Shown here: one piece after another, positions 1 to 7,918 of the stretch
Layout: each line of letters starts with the position of its first letter
How positions within the stretch are numbered: position 1 is the stretch's first letter
Assembly (NCBI GenBank): GCA_003165855.1
Contig: PMXH01000247.1
Span: 9,860 to 28,852 of the forward strand
Length of the DNA: 18,993 bases
Direction of reading: 5' to 3'
Origin: Acidobacteriaceae bacterium
Lineage (GTDB): Bacteria; Acidobacteriota; Terriglobia; Terriglobales; Acidobacteriaceae
Notes under the pieces: model-generated
The model's database searches: none
What the model was told of the DNA's origin: nothing
What the model saw: only the letters and a program-made list of their open reading frames with translations
Program-made: the position numbers and the translations under genes

Positions 1-31
1 CGGAAAACAGCACCGTCAAAGCCAGGCGAGC

Positions 32-400
32 CTAGTGGGGAGCTTCTTCCAGCAAGCCTTGCTCGAGCTTCTCCTGGCACTCGATGCAGTGACGCGTCCA
101 GGGCACAGCTTCGAGGCGTTTAGCGTTGATCTCTTTGCCGCAATGGATGCACTCGCCGAAACTGCCTTCCCGGATCCGCGCCAGCGCTCTCTCCACCATC
201 TGCAGGAGCTGCCGCTCGTTGTTGCTCTGGCTGAAGAGAAACTCCTTGGTGTAAGAACTGGCAGCGCGGTCGGCGATGTCCTGGGCCGTGTCTTCGTCGG
301 CGGACCGGCCATCGGCCTGGGTGCGGGAGACCGTGCGCCGCAGATCCTGCTGCCGCGTCTCCAGCCTCTTCTTGAATGCGTCTAACTTCTTCTTATCCAT
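32..400 (-). CDS. DksA/TraR-family C4 zinc-finger regulator
   Basis: A 122-residue DksA/TraR-type protein. Members bind in the RNA polymerase secondary channel and modulate initiation, often with ppGpp. Visible here are a charged helical N-terminal half (about residues 1-75), a D41-x-x-D44-x-A46 motif matching the DxxDxA coiled-coil tip of DksA, and a C-terminal zinc finger with C84xxC87 and C105xxC108. An in-frame ATG 96 bases upstream would add a non-conserved extension running through the GC-rich leader and into the promoter I assign at 467-496, so I chose the ATG at 400. It is shorter than E. coli DksA (151 residues) and closer to the short YbiI/TraR-like group, so it may be a paralogue and not the main stringent-response factor. 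It appears monocistronic. The family call is secure; the exact role is not. Confidence 0.9.
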   Translation of the reverse strand: MDKKKLDAFKKRLETRQQDLRRTVSRTQADGRSADEDTAQDIADRAASSYTKEFLFSQSNNERQLLQMVERALARIREGSFGECIHCGKEINAKRLEAVPWTRHCIECQEKLEQGLLEEAPH

Positions 401-706
401 AAGTGTCACTTCTGAAATCCTGCGACGGCTCCCCGGAGCCGCCCCCCACGTGAGGGCCAAACGAAAATGATAAGCGCCCGAAATGAGATGCGTCAACCAC
501 CGGCTGTGTTGGCCAGCGTTTTGCTGAGAGAGTGCGCCAGCACGCGAACCAAGACATTCCCTTCAACCTTCTGGGTGCCTGGTGTTCCAGCCTAAGCCGG
601 GGGATCAATCGTTCCAACTGGAACTCCAGCACGTCGGGGAGATCAGGCGAATGAGTGCGCTGGTCTTTGAGGGCCGGTTTCGCTCTCAGACTCAGTCTTT
701 CGATCT
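401..706. other. gene-less stretch between M28 peptidase and DksA-like gene
   Basis: This 306-base stretch holds the proposed DksA-gene promoter and a GC-rich leader with a small hairpin (GGCTC / GAGCC, 427-440). An open frame of about 105 codons on the minus strand starts at 710 with an ATGA overlap on the peptidase stop and runs to 393, but it crosses the promoter and the first codons of the next gene and resembles no family I know. I see no other signal from 500 to 706. Confidence 0.5.
467..496 (-). promoter_or_regulatory. sigma70-type promoter for the DksA-like gene
   Basis: On the minus strand TTGACG (491-496) and TATCAT (467-472) are separated by 18 bases, each one or two mismatches from consensus. 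Transcription would start near 460, leaving a leader of about 60 bases before the ATG at 400. Confidence 0.5.
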
Positions 707-2233
707 TCATCGCGGCAGAGGGTCTTTCATGTTGGTTAGGGCGTAGGCAAGAACGGCCATGGCGGCAGCGTTCTCCCTGAGTTCGGTGGGAACGATTTTG
801 TCGAGCGTATCGGCGGCGGAGTGGTGATAGTTGAAATAGGTGCGGCCGTCCTGCAAGACCCCGAAGGCGGGGACTCCGGCTTCGGACATGGCGGCGATGT
901 CGGCGCCCGGAGGATAGCTGCTGGGCTGCAGGACCGTCGCGCCGATGCTCTGAAGAACGGATTGCACCGGGCGTAGGGCGTCGATCGCGGCAGGGGTGAT
1001 TTTGACGTCGAAGCCGAGAGGATGAGCGGCTCCGGCGTCGCTCTCGATGGCAGCTATGTGGTGGAGGAAGTCGGCGGAGTATTCGGCGCTGTAAGCTTTG
1101 CTGCCGCTGCCTCCGGTTTCTTCGTCCATCCATGCGATCACGCGCAGGGTGCGGGCGGGACGCAGGTGGAGGCGCTGGAGAACTTCGGCAGTTTCCATGG
1201 CGATGGCGACGCCGGCGGCATCGTCGATGGCGCCGGTGCCGAGATCCCAGGAATCGAGATGTCCGGAGACGACTACGATCTGCTCGGGATGCTCGGAGCC
1301 TTTGAGGTCTGCGATGACGTTATAGCTGCTCTCGTCCGGGAGCTTCTGCGGAGTAAGCGTGAGGTGCATGCGCACTTTGCCCTGAGCAGCGAGGTGAGCG
1401 ATCAAGTCGGCGTCTTCGGCGGTGACAGCTCCGGCGGGAATTCCGGCGGCAAAACTGAATCCGGTGTGCGGGAGGCGATAGTCGGCGCTGGCGACGGAGC
1501 GAACCAGGGCAGCGACTGCGCCGAGATCGGCGGCGGCTTTGGCTCCGGCTCCGCGGTAACGGACGGCCTCGCCGTAGGCGGCAAAGGCGTATCCGCCAGC
1601 GGCCTTCTGCTTGTCGAAGAGTTCGTTAAAGAGGACGATCTTGCCGGCGACTTTGTCGTGGCCGAGAGCTTGGAGTTCGTCGAATGTGTCGACCGCGACT
1701 ACGTCGGCGGTGAGGCCGTCTGGAGGAGTGGAAGAGCTTCCACCCAGAGCAGTAAGAACGATCTTCTGTGTGGTGCCGGGAACCATTCCGGGATACTCGA
1801 CGAGTGCAGCGGTTTCGGCTCCGCGAACCCAGTGCGGAACGGTGACTTGCTGGAGGCGGACATCCAGGCCGAGATGGCGAAGCTCAGCGGCGACGTATTG
1901 CGCCGCGGCGAGGGCTTGAGGTGAGCCGCTGGGGCGCGGTCCGATGTTCTCCGTGAGGTGGGCGACCTCGCGATAGGCGTAGTCGTCATTGAGCGCCGCG
2001 GCTTTAATGGCGGAGAGCTGCTGCAGCAGGAGTGGAGGGAAATTCTGCTTGTCGGCGGCGGACGCCTGCTGGGGAGAAGCCCATGGGGGCGCGGTAGGCG
2101 GCGTCTGAGGCGGGTTCTGAGCCCTGGCCCGAGAGATCGGCCCAAAGGCGATCAAAGCTGCGATCAACAAGGTTGTGACCCGCGAGTTTGTGACGCTCGA
2201 GATTGACTTCGAGAAGCGAAAGGCCTTGATCAT
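707..2233 (-). CDS. exported M28-family metallopeptidase with PA domain
   Basis: A 508-residue zinc peptidase of family M28, probably a periplasmic or secreted aminopeptidase or carboxypeptidase. Residues 1-38 form a signal peptide ending ARA|Q. A protease-associated insert lies at about 180-280. The co-catalytic zinc site is complete: H325-x-D327, the DD pair at 337-338, E371-E372 (catalytic base and ligand), D399 in IESDAG, and H471 in the HSAADT motif. I start at 2233 because the longer frame (to 2377) puts 48 non-hydrophobic residues ahead of an otherwise normal signal peptide; no good Shine-Dalgarno marks either start. It stands alone, divergent from the GloVer gene, and may supply amino acids by extracellular protein breakdown. 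The family call is very likely right; substrate is unknown. Confidence 0.92.
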   Translation of the reverse strand: MIKAFRFSKSISSVTNSRVTTLLIAALIAFGPISRARAQNPPQTPPTAPPWASPQQASAADKQNFPPLLLQQLSAIKAAALNDDYAYREVAHLTENIGPRPSGSPQALAAAQYVAAELRHLGLDVRLQQVTVPHWVRGAETAALVEYPGMVPGTTQKIVLTALGGSSSTPPDGLTADVVAVDTFDELQALGHDKVAGKIVLFNELFDKQKAAGGYAFAAYGEAVRYRGAGAKAAADLGAVAALVRSVASADYRLPHTGFSFAAGIPAGAVTAEDADLIAHLAAQGKVRMHLTLTPQKLPDESSYNVIADLKGSEHPEQIVVVSGHLDSWDLGTGAIDDAAGVAIAMETAEVLQRLHLRPARTLRVIAWMDEETGGSGSKAYSAEYSADFLHHIAAIESDAGAAHPLGFDVKITPAAIDALRPVQSVLQSIGATVLQPSSYPPGADIAAMSEAGVPAFGVLQDGRTYFNYHHSAADTLDKIVPTELRENAAAMAVLAYALTNMKDPLPR

Positions 2234-2329
2234 AGATTCAGGCAGTGTATCTGAGATGAGCGGTCGGGGAAAAGAAGGGTGCGTTTGGCTCGCTTCCTTA
2301 TCAAAATGTCCCACAGATTTTACAACTCC

Positions 2330-2359
2330 TTGACACCCTCCCGCCCGCGCAACTTTAAG
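2330..2359 (+). promoter_or_regulatory. possible promoter for the GloVer-repeat gene
   Basis: A perfect TTGACA (2330-2335) is followed after 18 bases by TTTAAG (2354-2359), which matches four of six -10 positions. It lies about 45 bases ahead of the ATG at 2402, which has a good GGAGAAG ribosome site at 2392-2398. Confidence 0.35.
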
Positions 2360-2401
2360 CTGACGTAGCCGTATCAAATCGCAAGCTCACCGGAGAAGAA
2401 C

Positions 2402-3658
2402 ATGTCCCGCAGATCTCTCTTCCGTCTTCTCGCATCCTCCGCGATCCCCCTGCTCTCAATCGTGTTTGCCGCAACCGTGGCTGCCGCCGAGTCACCAAAA
2501 ACACTCCACGATTTTGCTGTTAAAGGCAGCGATGGCAGCTCGGTTTATTCCACCCTCACGCTCGACGCCGCAGGAAACCTGTACGGCACTACCGTCGACG
2601 GTGGCCAATTTAACGAGGGCATCGTTTTCGAGTTATCGCCAACTCCAACCGGCCAATGGAAAGAGACGATTCTCTACAGCTTCAAAGGCGGCAGCAGCGA
2701 TGGCGCAAACCCGCACACTGCGCCCGTTTTCGACAGTGCGGGAAACTTGTACGGCTCAACGGTTGGTGGTGGTCTGGACGCGAAGTTCTGCAACAGCGGT
2801 TGCGGAGTAGTTTATAAACTTACTCCTTCTGCTGACGGCACCTGGACCGAAACCGTACTCCACGAGTTCACCAGCGCAGCCGACGGAGGAGTCGCGTACG
2901 CCGGAGTCGTACTCGACAGCGCCGGCAATATCTACGGCGCGACCCAAGTCGGCGGCACATCGGAGAACGGCGTTTTTTACGAGTTGTCCGCAACCTCCGG
3001 CGGCAGCTGGCAGGAAACGGTACTGCACAACTTCGAAGGGAACCCCGACGTCTCCGATGCCTATGCAACGCCAGTCTTCGACAGCGCCGGCAACCTCTAC
3101 GGCACAAGCTACGGCGGCGGCGCACACGGCCAAGGCACGGTCTATGAACTAAGCCAGTCGAACGGCGCTTGGACCGAGCAAGTTCTGTACAGCTTCAAGG
3201 GTGGCAGCGACGGTGCCGAGCCTTTCGCCCCAGTCGCTTTCGATAAAGCCGGCAATATCTACTGCACCACCGCGGAAGGTGGCACTCAAAACGTGGGCAC
3301 GGCCTTTGAACTGCTCGCGGCGCAGGGTTGGAAAAAAGTCATCCTGCATCAATTTCAAGGTGTCGAATTTGGAGACGGAGCCAACCCCAACGGTCTCGTC
3401 TTTGACGCGAAAGGCAATCTCTACGGCACCACGGTCGGCGGAGGAACGGACAATCCCGGCACCATCTTCCGACTCACTCCCACCTCGCACGGCTGGAAAG
3501 AGACGATTCTCTACAACTTCACCGCAGGAAATGACGGCGCCTATCCTTCCGCCGCTCCCATCCTGGACTCCGCAGGCCATCTCTTCGGAACCACACTCTG
3601 GGGCGGACCCGCAGGCGATACCGTAGGTGGCGTCGCCTTCGAACTTAAGTTGCCGTAA
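2402..3658 (+). CDS. secreted GloVer (Gloeo_Verruco) tandem-repeat protein
   Basis: A 418-residue exported protein. A signal peptide spans about residues 1-29 (hydrophobic core then AAA|E). The rest is seven copies of a 54-61-residue repeat, each with N-[LI]-[YF]-G-[TS]-T-x3-GG, a x-[VI]-[FY]-[EKR]-L strand, a W-x-E-x-[VI]-L strand and F-D-S-A-G. The NLYG-like positions are at 59, 115, 176, 231, 285, 339 and 392; the fifth copy has NIYC. This is the TIGR03803 repeat common in Acidobacteriota, Verrucomicrobiota and cyanobacteria, probably forming a beta-propeller-like surface. No enzymatic residues or C-terminal anchor are apparent, so a binding or surface role is only an inference. A GGAGAAG ribosome site six bases from the ATG and a terminator right at the stop make it a single-gene unit. 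Confidence 0.9.
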   Translation: MSRRSLFRLLASSAIPLLSIVFAATVAAAESPKTLHDFAVKGSDGSSVYSTLTLDAAGNLYGTTVDGGQFNEGIVFELSPTPTGQWKETILYSFKGGSSDGANPHTAPVFDSAGNLYGSTVGGGLDAKFCNSGCGVVYKLTPSADGTWTETVLHEFTSAADGGVAYAGVVLDSAGNIYGATQVGGTSENGVFYELSATSGGSWQETVLHNFEGNPDVSDAYATPVFDSAGNLYGTSYGGGAHGQGTVYELSQSNGAWTEQVLYSFKGGSDGAEPFAPVAFDKAGNIYCTTAEGGTQNVGTAFELLAAQGWKKVILHQFQGVEFGDGANPNGLVFDAKGNLYGTTVGGGTDNPGTIFRLTPTSHGWKETILYNFTAGNDGAYPSAAPILDSAGHLFGTTLWGGPAGDTVGGVAFELKLP

Positions 3659-3691
3659 GAACCGTTGCGGTGCAGCGGTTCTATCTTTTCC
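3658..3691 (+). terminator. Rho-independent terminator of the GloVer-repeat gene
   Basis: An 11-bp stem (3658-3668 with 3672-3682, one G-U pair) closes a GGT loop and is followed by ATCTTTTCC. The stem begins on the last base of the TAA stop. Confidence 0.82.
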
Positions 3692-3694
3692 GGC

Positions 3695-3740
3695 GTCATC
3701 CCGAAGGCCCGCGCTTTCACCAGCGGGCCGAGGGATCTCC
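3695..3740. repeat. extragenic palindromic element (GTCATCCCGA...GGGATCTCC type)
   Basis: Nested inverted repeat: outer ATCCC (3698-3702) with GGGAT (3732-3736), inner GGCCCGC (3706-3712) with GCGGGCC (3723-3729), loop of 10. The outer words GTCATCC and GGGATCTCC resemble a dispersed intergenic repeat I associate with acidobacterial genomes, and GTCATCC recurs at 18971. The MFS gene stop codon falls inside the loop. Confidence 0.6.
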
Positions 3741-5000
3741 CGTAAGTGTCCCTGGATACGCTCGCGCTACCTCATGCCCGCTGAATGCATACACCCCGCA
3801 CCCCGCCGTCAGTAGCCCGCATCCCAGCCCGCACACTCCCGCCCAGCCAAACCGCTGCCACAGCACCGACCCCGCATACGACCCCACCGCTCCCGCGCTG
3901 AAATAGCAGCTCATGTAAACCATGTTCAGCCGGCTTCGCGCCTCCGGCAGCAAACTGTAGATTCGCGTCTGATTCGACACGTGCCCCGCCTGCACTCCAA
4001 TGTCGAGCAACACCACTCCCACAATCAACCCGCTCATGTGCTTGCCGAACAAATACAGGACCACAAACGAAACCAGCGCCACAATCAGCGACACCAGGAC
4101 GTTCCTTCTCGCTCCGTACCGGTCCGCCATGCGACCGATAAAAGGTGCGCAAACCGCACCCGCCGCGCCCACCAGTCCAAACAGCCCAGCCACGCCGCTT
4201 CCATAGTGATAAGGCGGCGTTTCCAGGAAAAACACCAGCGTCGTCCAGAAGGCGCTGAAAGCACAAAAGAAGATGGCGCCCAGCGTGGCCGCCTCTCGCA
4301 GCACCGGCTGCTCGCGGATGAGAACAAACGTCGATCCGATCAAGCTCGGCCAGGAAAGTTTTAACTCCGGCTTGCTCTCAGGCAGCCCAGTGCGGATCAA
4401 TACCGCCAGCACCAGCATGAGCCCCGCCGCCAACCAATAGATCGCCCGCCATCCGACCCACGCGCCCAACAGTCCGCTGAAGGTGCGCGCCAGCAGAATC
4501 CCAAACAGCAACCCGCCCAGCACTGCTCCAATCGTCGCTCCCCGCCGGGCCGGCGAAGCCAGATGAGTGGCGAAAGGAACGATCACATGCACCGTCGCCG
4601 TCGTAATCCCTATGCCCAGGCTGGCCAGCGCCAGCCACGCAAAATTCTGCGCGCTCGCCATCGCCGCCAGGCACACCGACTCCGCCACCAGCAGGCTCAC
4701 AATCAGCCGTCGCCGCTCTTTTGTATCGCCCAACGGAACAAACATCAGCATCCCCGCTGCCGCCCCAAACTGCGTCAGCATGGCGACCGTTCCCACTTTC
4801 GGCACCGAAATTCGAAACGTCCCCGCAATCGTTGCCAGCAGCGGTTGGATGTAATAAATGTTGGCCACCACCGCGCCCACGCTGAACGCCATCAACCAAA
4901 CGTGCGCCGGCCGTATCTCCCGAGCCGCAGGATGTGGTCCCGAATCTCCTTGTTGCACTGGACCTTGCTGAGGATGTTGCTCTGGATCGATCTCGCTCAC
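3717..5000 (-). CDS. MFS transporter
   Basis: A 427-residue inner-membrane protein with about 12 hydrophobic helices, of the group whose first helix carries ANIYYIQPLL. The signature loop between helices 2 and 3 (GDTKERRRLI, 91-100) and its counterpart in the second half (GRMADRYGARR) identify the major facilitator fold. Related proteins are proton-driven exporters of drugs or small metabolites, but the substrate cannot be read here. The start is a GTG at 5000 with no clear ribosome site; the methionine at residue 37, just before helix 1, is an alternative. The last residues (about TGDPSARW) are translated from the palindromic repeat at 3695-3740, so the C-terminus is probably acquired. It is divergent from the SDR gene. 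Confidence 0.92.
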   Translation of the reverse strand: MSEIDPEQHPQQGPVQQGDSGPHPAAREIRPAHVWLMAFSVGAVVANIYYIQPLLATIAGTFRISVPKVGTVAMLTQFGAAAGMLMFVPLGDTKERRRLIVSLLVAESVCLAAMASAQNFAWLALASLGIGITTATVHVIVPFATHLASPARRGATIGAVLGGLLFGILLARTFSGLLGAWVGWRAIYWLAAGLMLVLAVLIRTGLPESKPELKLSWPSLIGSTFVLIREQPVLREAATLGAIFFCAFSAFWTTLVFFLETPPYHYGSGVAGLFGLVGAAGAVCAPFIGRMADRYGARRNVLVSLIVALVSFVVLYLFGKHMSGLIVGVVLLDIGVQAGHVSNQTRIYSLLPEARSRLNMVYMSCYFSAGAVGSYAGSVLWQRFGWAGVCGLGCGLLTAGCGVYAFSGHEVARAYPGTLTGDPSARW

Positions 5001-5103
5001 AGAACTTAAGATGCTAGCGGCCTCAGATAGAATTCAGCAATTGAGGCACGTATCCCTTATGATTTGGTCTGATTCTTTCTGCACTGCAGATCAGGAGTAT
5101 CTG

Positions 5104-5145
5104 GGCTGGAAGCTAAGAGCTAAGAGCCAACAACTAAAAGCTCAA
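5104..5145 (+). repeat. degenerate heptamer tandem repeat (AGCTAAG)
   Basis: Six consecutive seven-base units read GGCTGGA, AGCTAAG, AGCTAAG, AGCCAAC, AACTAAA, AGCTCAA, ending four bases before the ATG of the SDR gene. It fills the place where a ribosome site would be expected. Confidence 0.6.
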
Positions 5146-5148
5146 CAC

Positions 5149-5916
5149 ATGCGCGGTCTGAAAAACAAACGAGTCCTCATCACCGGAGGCGCCAGCGGAA
5201 TCGGCGCAGCCACCGCCGCGCGCTTTCTTGAGGAAGGCTCGCGCGTCTGCATCCTCGACCGCGACCCCAAAGCCTGCGCCGCCATTCGCCATCAGCTCCC
5301 GGCAATCTCCGAAGCCATCATCGCCGACGTCACGGACCTCATGCAGGTCGAAGCCGCCCTCGCCGACGCCGTCCGCGTGATGGATGGCCTCGATGTCCTC
5401 ATCAACAACGCCGGCATCAGCATTCGCCACAACTTCCTCGACATCACTCCCGAAGAGTGGGACAAAGTGATCGCCGTAAATCTCACCGGCGTTTTCTACG
5501 TAGCGCAAACCGCCGCCCGCCACATGATGGAAAACTACACGGCCGAGCGCGGCAGCGGAGTGATTCTGCAAACCGCCTCCACCAACGGCATCATGGGCTA
5601 TCCCTACTACGCCGACTACAACGCCACCAAAGCCGGAGTCATCGAACTCACCAAGACCATGGCGCTCGAACTCGCGCCCAAAATTCGCGTGTGCGCTATC
5701 GCTCCCGGATACGTGCTCACGCCCATGCAGCGCGCCGAGTACACGGACGCGATGCTCGATGAAGTGAACCGCAAGATCCCGCTCCGCCGCCATGCCCAGC
5801 CGGAAGAGATCGCTGCCCTCTTCGCATTTCTCGCCTCCGACGACGCCGCCTACGCCACCGGCCACGTCTACACCCTCGACGGCGGCGAAACCACCGGAGG
5901 TTTGGCCAGCCGGTGA
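5149..5916 (+). CDS. SDR-family NAD(P)-dependent oxidoreductase
   Basis: A 255-residue classical short-chain dehydrogenase. The Rossmann motif TGGASGIG spans residues 12-19, D37 after the second strand favours NAD(H), and NNAG is at 86-89. The catalytic residues are N111, S144, Y157 and K161 (Y-x3-K). The C-terminal DGG near 244-246 is typical. I chose the ATG at 5149 because the Rossmann strand follows directly; the 46 residues upstream in the same frame run through a low-complexity heptamer repeat. No Shine-Dalgarno is visible. Its substrate (sugar, polyol or 3-oxoacyl) cannot be determined. The gene is alone, with the nucleotidyltransferase convergent on its 3' side. Confidence 0.93.
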   Translation: MRGLKNKRVLITGGASGIGAATAARFLEEGSRVCILDRDPKACAAIRHQLPAISEAIIADVTDLMQVEAALADAVRVMDGLDVLINNAGISIRHNFLDITPEEWDKVIAVNLTGVFYVAQTAARHMMENYTAERGSGVILQTASTNGIMGYPYYADYNATKAGVIELTKTMALELAPKIRVCAIAPGYVLTPMQRAEYTDAMLDEVNRKIPLRRHAQPEEIAALFAFLASDDAAYATGHVYTLDGGETTGGLASR

Positions 5917-5985
5917 AGAGTCTGGGTAGGTCGTGTGGGGCCAGCCGCCTCGGCGGGCCAGCCAGAGCGTTGCGAGGCGCGGCTC

Positions 5986-7206
5986 TTATCCCCCAGCGAA
6001 CCTGGCCGCCAGCCGCGCCAGACGCACCAGACGATAGAGCGGGAACAGAGCCTTCGGCAGGCGAATCGTTTCCCACTCGCCTGGACCGGGAGTAAAAGTC
6101 AGTCGAGTCAGAAAGCGCAAGCGGTCGGATTTGCGTTCGCGAAGCCGCATCATCAGCCGGAAGTACGACAACTTCTCTTCTTCGTATGTAACTCCAGCAG
6201 CGACGGCCACGGCAATCTCATCCGCAAAGGCTTGCGCCGCGCGGTCCGCAAGAATCACATTTTCGAGCGGAGCCGGAATCGTCATTGCCAGAAGGCGATT
6301 CGTCAACACCAAAGTGATGTGCAAAATCCGCTCGATGCCAAGTTCCCGAGCCTGCGACTGAACCCATTCCCAATTCACATTCTCGCGCTTCAGAATCTGG
6401 GCGATGTCGCAGAGCCAGATCAGCCGTCCCCAGACGTGTTTCGCGGCATGCACGGAAAGCACGAGCAGCAGATCCTCGGGCGAAGGCGTTTTCACACTGC
6501 GCCCCGCAGCCGCAACGTTTACCGCGCGCTCGAACAGTCCATCGATCTCGAAGTCGACAGCGTAGAAGCGCGGCTGCAGCGCCCACTGCAGCTCCAGTAA
6601 ATTCTTTCCCGCGGAACTGTCGAATGTGCACTCATATCCCGAGGCGATGTAATCGGCCTCGGCATCTTCAGGAATAGGCACGCGCGGCGTGAATCCCAAA
6701 TCGCGCACCGCGCTCTTAGTGCGTGCCACGTCTCGCTTGCGGACGAACAAGTCCATGTCGCCAGACTGCCGCATTGCCATGTCGCCGTAGTAGACCTCCG
6801 ACAAGACGACGCCCTTGTAAGGAATCACTTCAATGCCGATCGCATCAAGGCGATCCAGAATACGAATCAGCTCGCGCGTCAGAAAGAGCGACTTGTGGAT
6901 GTTCCTCTCATAACGCTGGCGAAGCGATGTCAGCACAGCCGGAGGAACCGCGTCAGCCACGTGTGAGAGATTCTGATAAAGAAGCGAAGATGTTCCGTGC
7001 TGATCCGCGAGGCGAAGCACAGCTTCCCACTCGATTGGCCTTTCCAGCACAGTCCGCATGCGGACGAGATTGCTCTCGCGTGGATCGGCAGAACTGGCAG
7101 CGCACAGCAGTCTCCACTCGAGTGCAACCGACGTTGTTTGTGCTGAACGTTCCACGAATGAGAGTAGTTCTGGGTTCACCGATCTAGTTCCCGGATCCGC
7201 TTTCAC
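5986..7206 (-). CDS. NTP_transf_5-family nucleotidyltransferase-like protein
   Basis: A 406-residue protein matching the pattern of PF14907. The nucleotidyltransferase core shows YKGVVL (130-135) and a SGDMDLFV strand with D150 and D152 as the metal-binding aspartates. A later H-x3-H-x-W-x-R-L-x-W-L-x-D-I segment (about 253-268) is also typical. Members are found in polysaccharide, glycopeptide and natural-product loci but have no well established substrate; here there is no such cluster. The start is a GTG at 7206 with no obvious ribosome site, so a shorter product is possible. It stands alone between a convergent SDR gene and a divergent PilZ gene. Confidence 0.82.
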   Translation of the reverse strand: MKADPGTRSVNPELLSFVERSAQTTSVALEWRLLCAASSADPRESNLVRMRTVLERPIEWEAVLRLADQHGTSSLLYQNLSHVADAVPPAVLTSLRQRYERNIHKSLFLTRELIRILDRLDAIGIEVIPYKGVVLSEVYYGDMAMRQSGDMDLFVRKRDVARTKSAVRDLGFTPRVPIPEDAEADYIASGYECTFDSSAGKNLLELQWALQPRFYAVDFEIDGLFERAVNVAAAGRSVKTPSPEDLLLVLSVHAAKHVWGRLIWLCDIAQILKRENVNWEWVQSQARELGIERILHITLVLTNRLLAMTIPAPLENVILADRAAQAFADEIAVAVAAGVTYEEEKLSYFRLMMRLRERKSDRLRFLTRLTFTPGPGEWETIRLPKALFPLYRLVRLARLAARFAGG

Positions 7207-7396
7207 GAATGTCGAGCCATCTTAACAGGCACGGCAGCCGCCTTCGAAGGGATGAAGGCGTCGTTCCAGCCTGACTTCCGGGCAACCGAAGGTTACTTCC
7301 GTCACCCTCGCTTCCTCTTTCTTAGAGCCGTATACAGCCTTGGTTCTGTCAAACTAGTGTATTGAGGGAGTGTAAGTCCCCGGCGGAATAACTCAG

Positions 7397-7852
7397 ATGG
7401 AAATACTGACACCCAAGGCGACTAGGCGCAGCACGCGAGTGCGCGTGGAGATTCCCATCACCGTGACCAGCATGGACCGCAGGCACCCGTTCGCTGCGGC
7501 GTGCGTTGCCCTGGTGGTGAGCCCGCAAGGTTGTGGATTCCAGGCCTCGCGAGCCTTGCCGCTTGAAACGCCGGTGCTGCTGAGCGATCTGCCAGGTGGC
7601 GGAAGTTCTTCCGCTCGCGTGGCGAGTTGCCTGCCGCTGGGCCATGACGGGAAATGCTTTCTGATCGGAGTGGCGCTCTATAACCATGGGAACGTCTGGG
7701 GGATCCCCGATCCGCCGGAGGATTGGAATTGCGCTACCCATCCCGCCACTGCCGCAACCAATGCCGCACCTAAGGTTGCGACCAGGAGCAAAGAGGCCTG
7801 GCCCTACAACCTGTTCTCTAGCCACGGTGAGGCCCATTTCGGTCGAAAATAG
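7397..7852 (+). CDS. degenerate PilZ-domain protein
   Basis: A 151-residue cytoplasmic protein with a PilZ-like barrel in residues 9-110. The RxxxR motif is present (R10, R14). The second c-di-GMP motif, D/N-x-S-x-x-G, reads VVSPQG, so the aspartate is replaced by valine and ligand binding is doubtful. The barrel ends in a GVALYNHGNVWGIPDPPEDW stretch, a form I associate with acidobacterial PilZ-like proteins. The last 40 residues are alanine- and charge-rich without recognisable structure. A second PilZ-like gene follows 66 bases after the stop, so the two may form an operon. The PilZ call rests on motif spacing only. Confidence 0.7.
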   Translation: MEILTPKATRRSTRVRVEIPITVTSMDRRHPFAAACVALVVSPQGCGFQASRALPLETPVLLSDLPGGGSSSARVASCLPLGHDGKCFLIGVALYNHGNVWGIPDPPEDWNCATHPATAATNAAPKVATRSKEAWPYNLFSSHGEAHFGRK

Positions 7853-7918
7853 CTGGAAAACAATCCTGCCCAATCGGCTGAGCTGCGGTCCCGTTCTTTC
7901 GTAACCTCGTCCAGAGGT

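Noticed and set aside
393..710. Minus-strand ORF of about 105 codons starting with an ATGA overlap on the M28 stop
   Set aside because: It crosses the likely promoter and the first codons of the DksA-like gene, has no recognisable domain, and looks like an open frame in GC-rich DNA.
1022..1924. 300-codon plus-strand ORF opposite the M28 peptidase
   Set aside because: It is a glycine-, valine- and alanine-rich antisense shadow of a well-supported zinc peptidase and shows no motifs.
2756..3133. Possible CRISPR-like regularity in the GloVer gene
   Set aside because: The periodicity is in the protein (54-61 residues, in frame) and not identical DNA repeats with unique spacers.
5134..5865. 243-codon minus-strand ORF opposite the SDR gene
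   Set aside because: Shadow of a gene with complete catalytic residues; composition is H/G/V-rich with no family resemblance.
5917..5985. GC-rich inverted repeat (CCGCC/GGCGG near 5950) as a terminator between convergent genes
   Set aside because: The loop is only two bases and no T tract follows on either strand.
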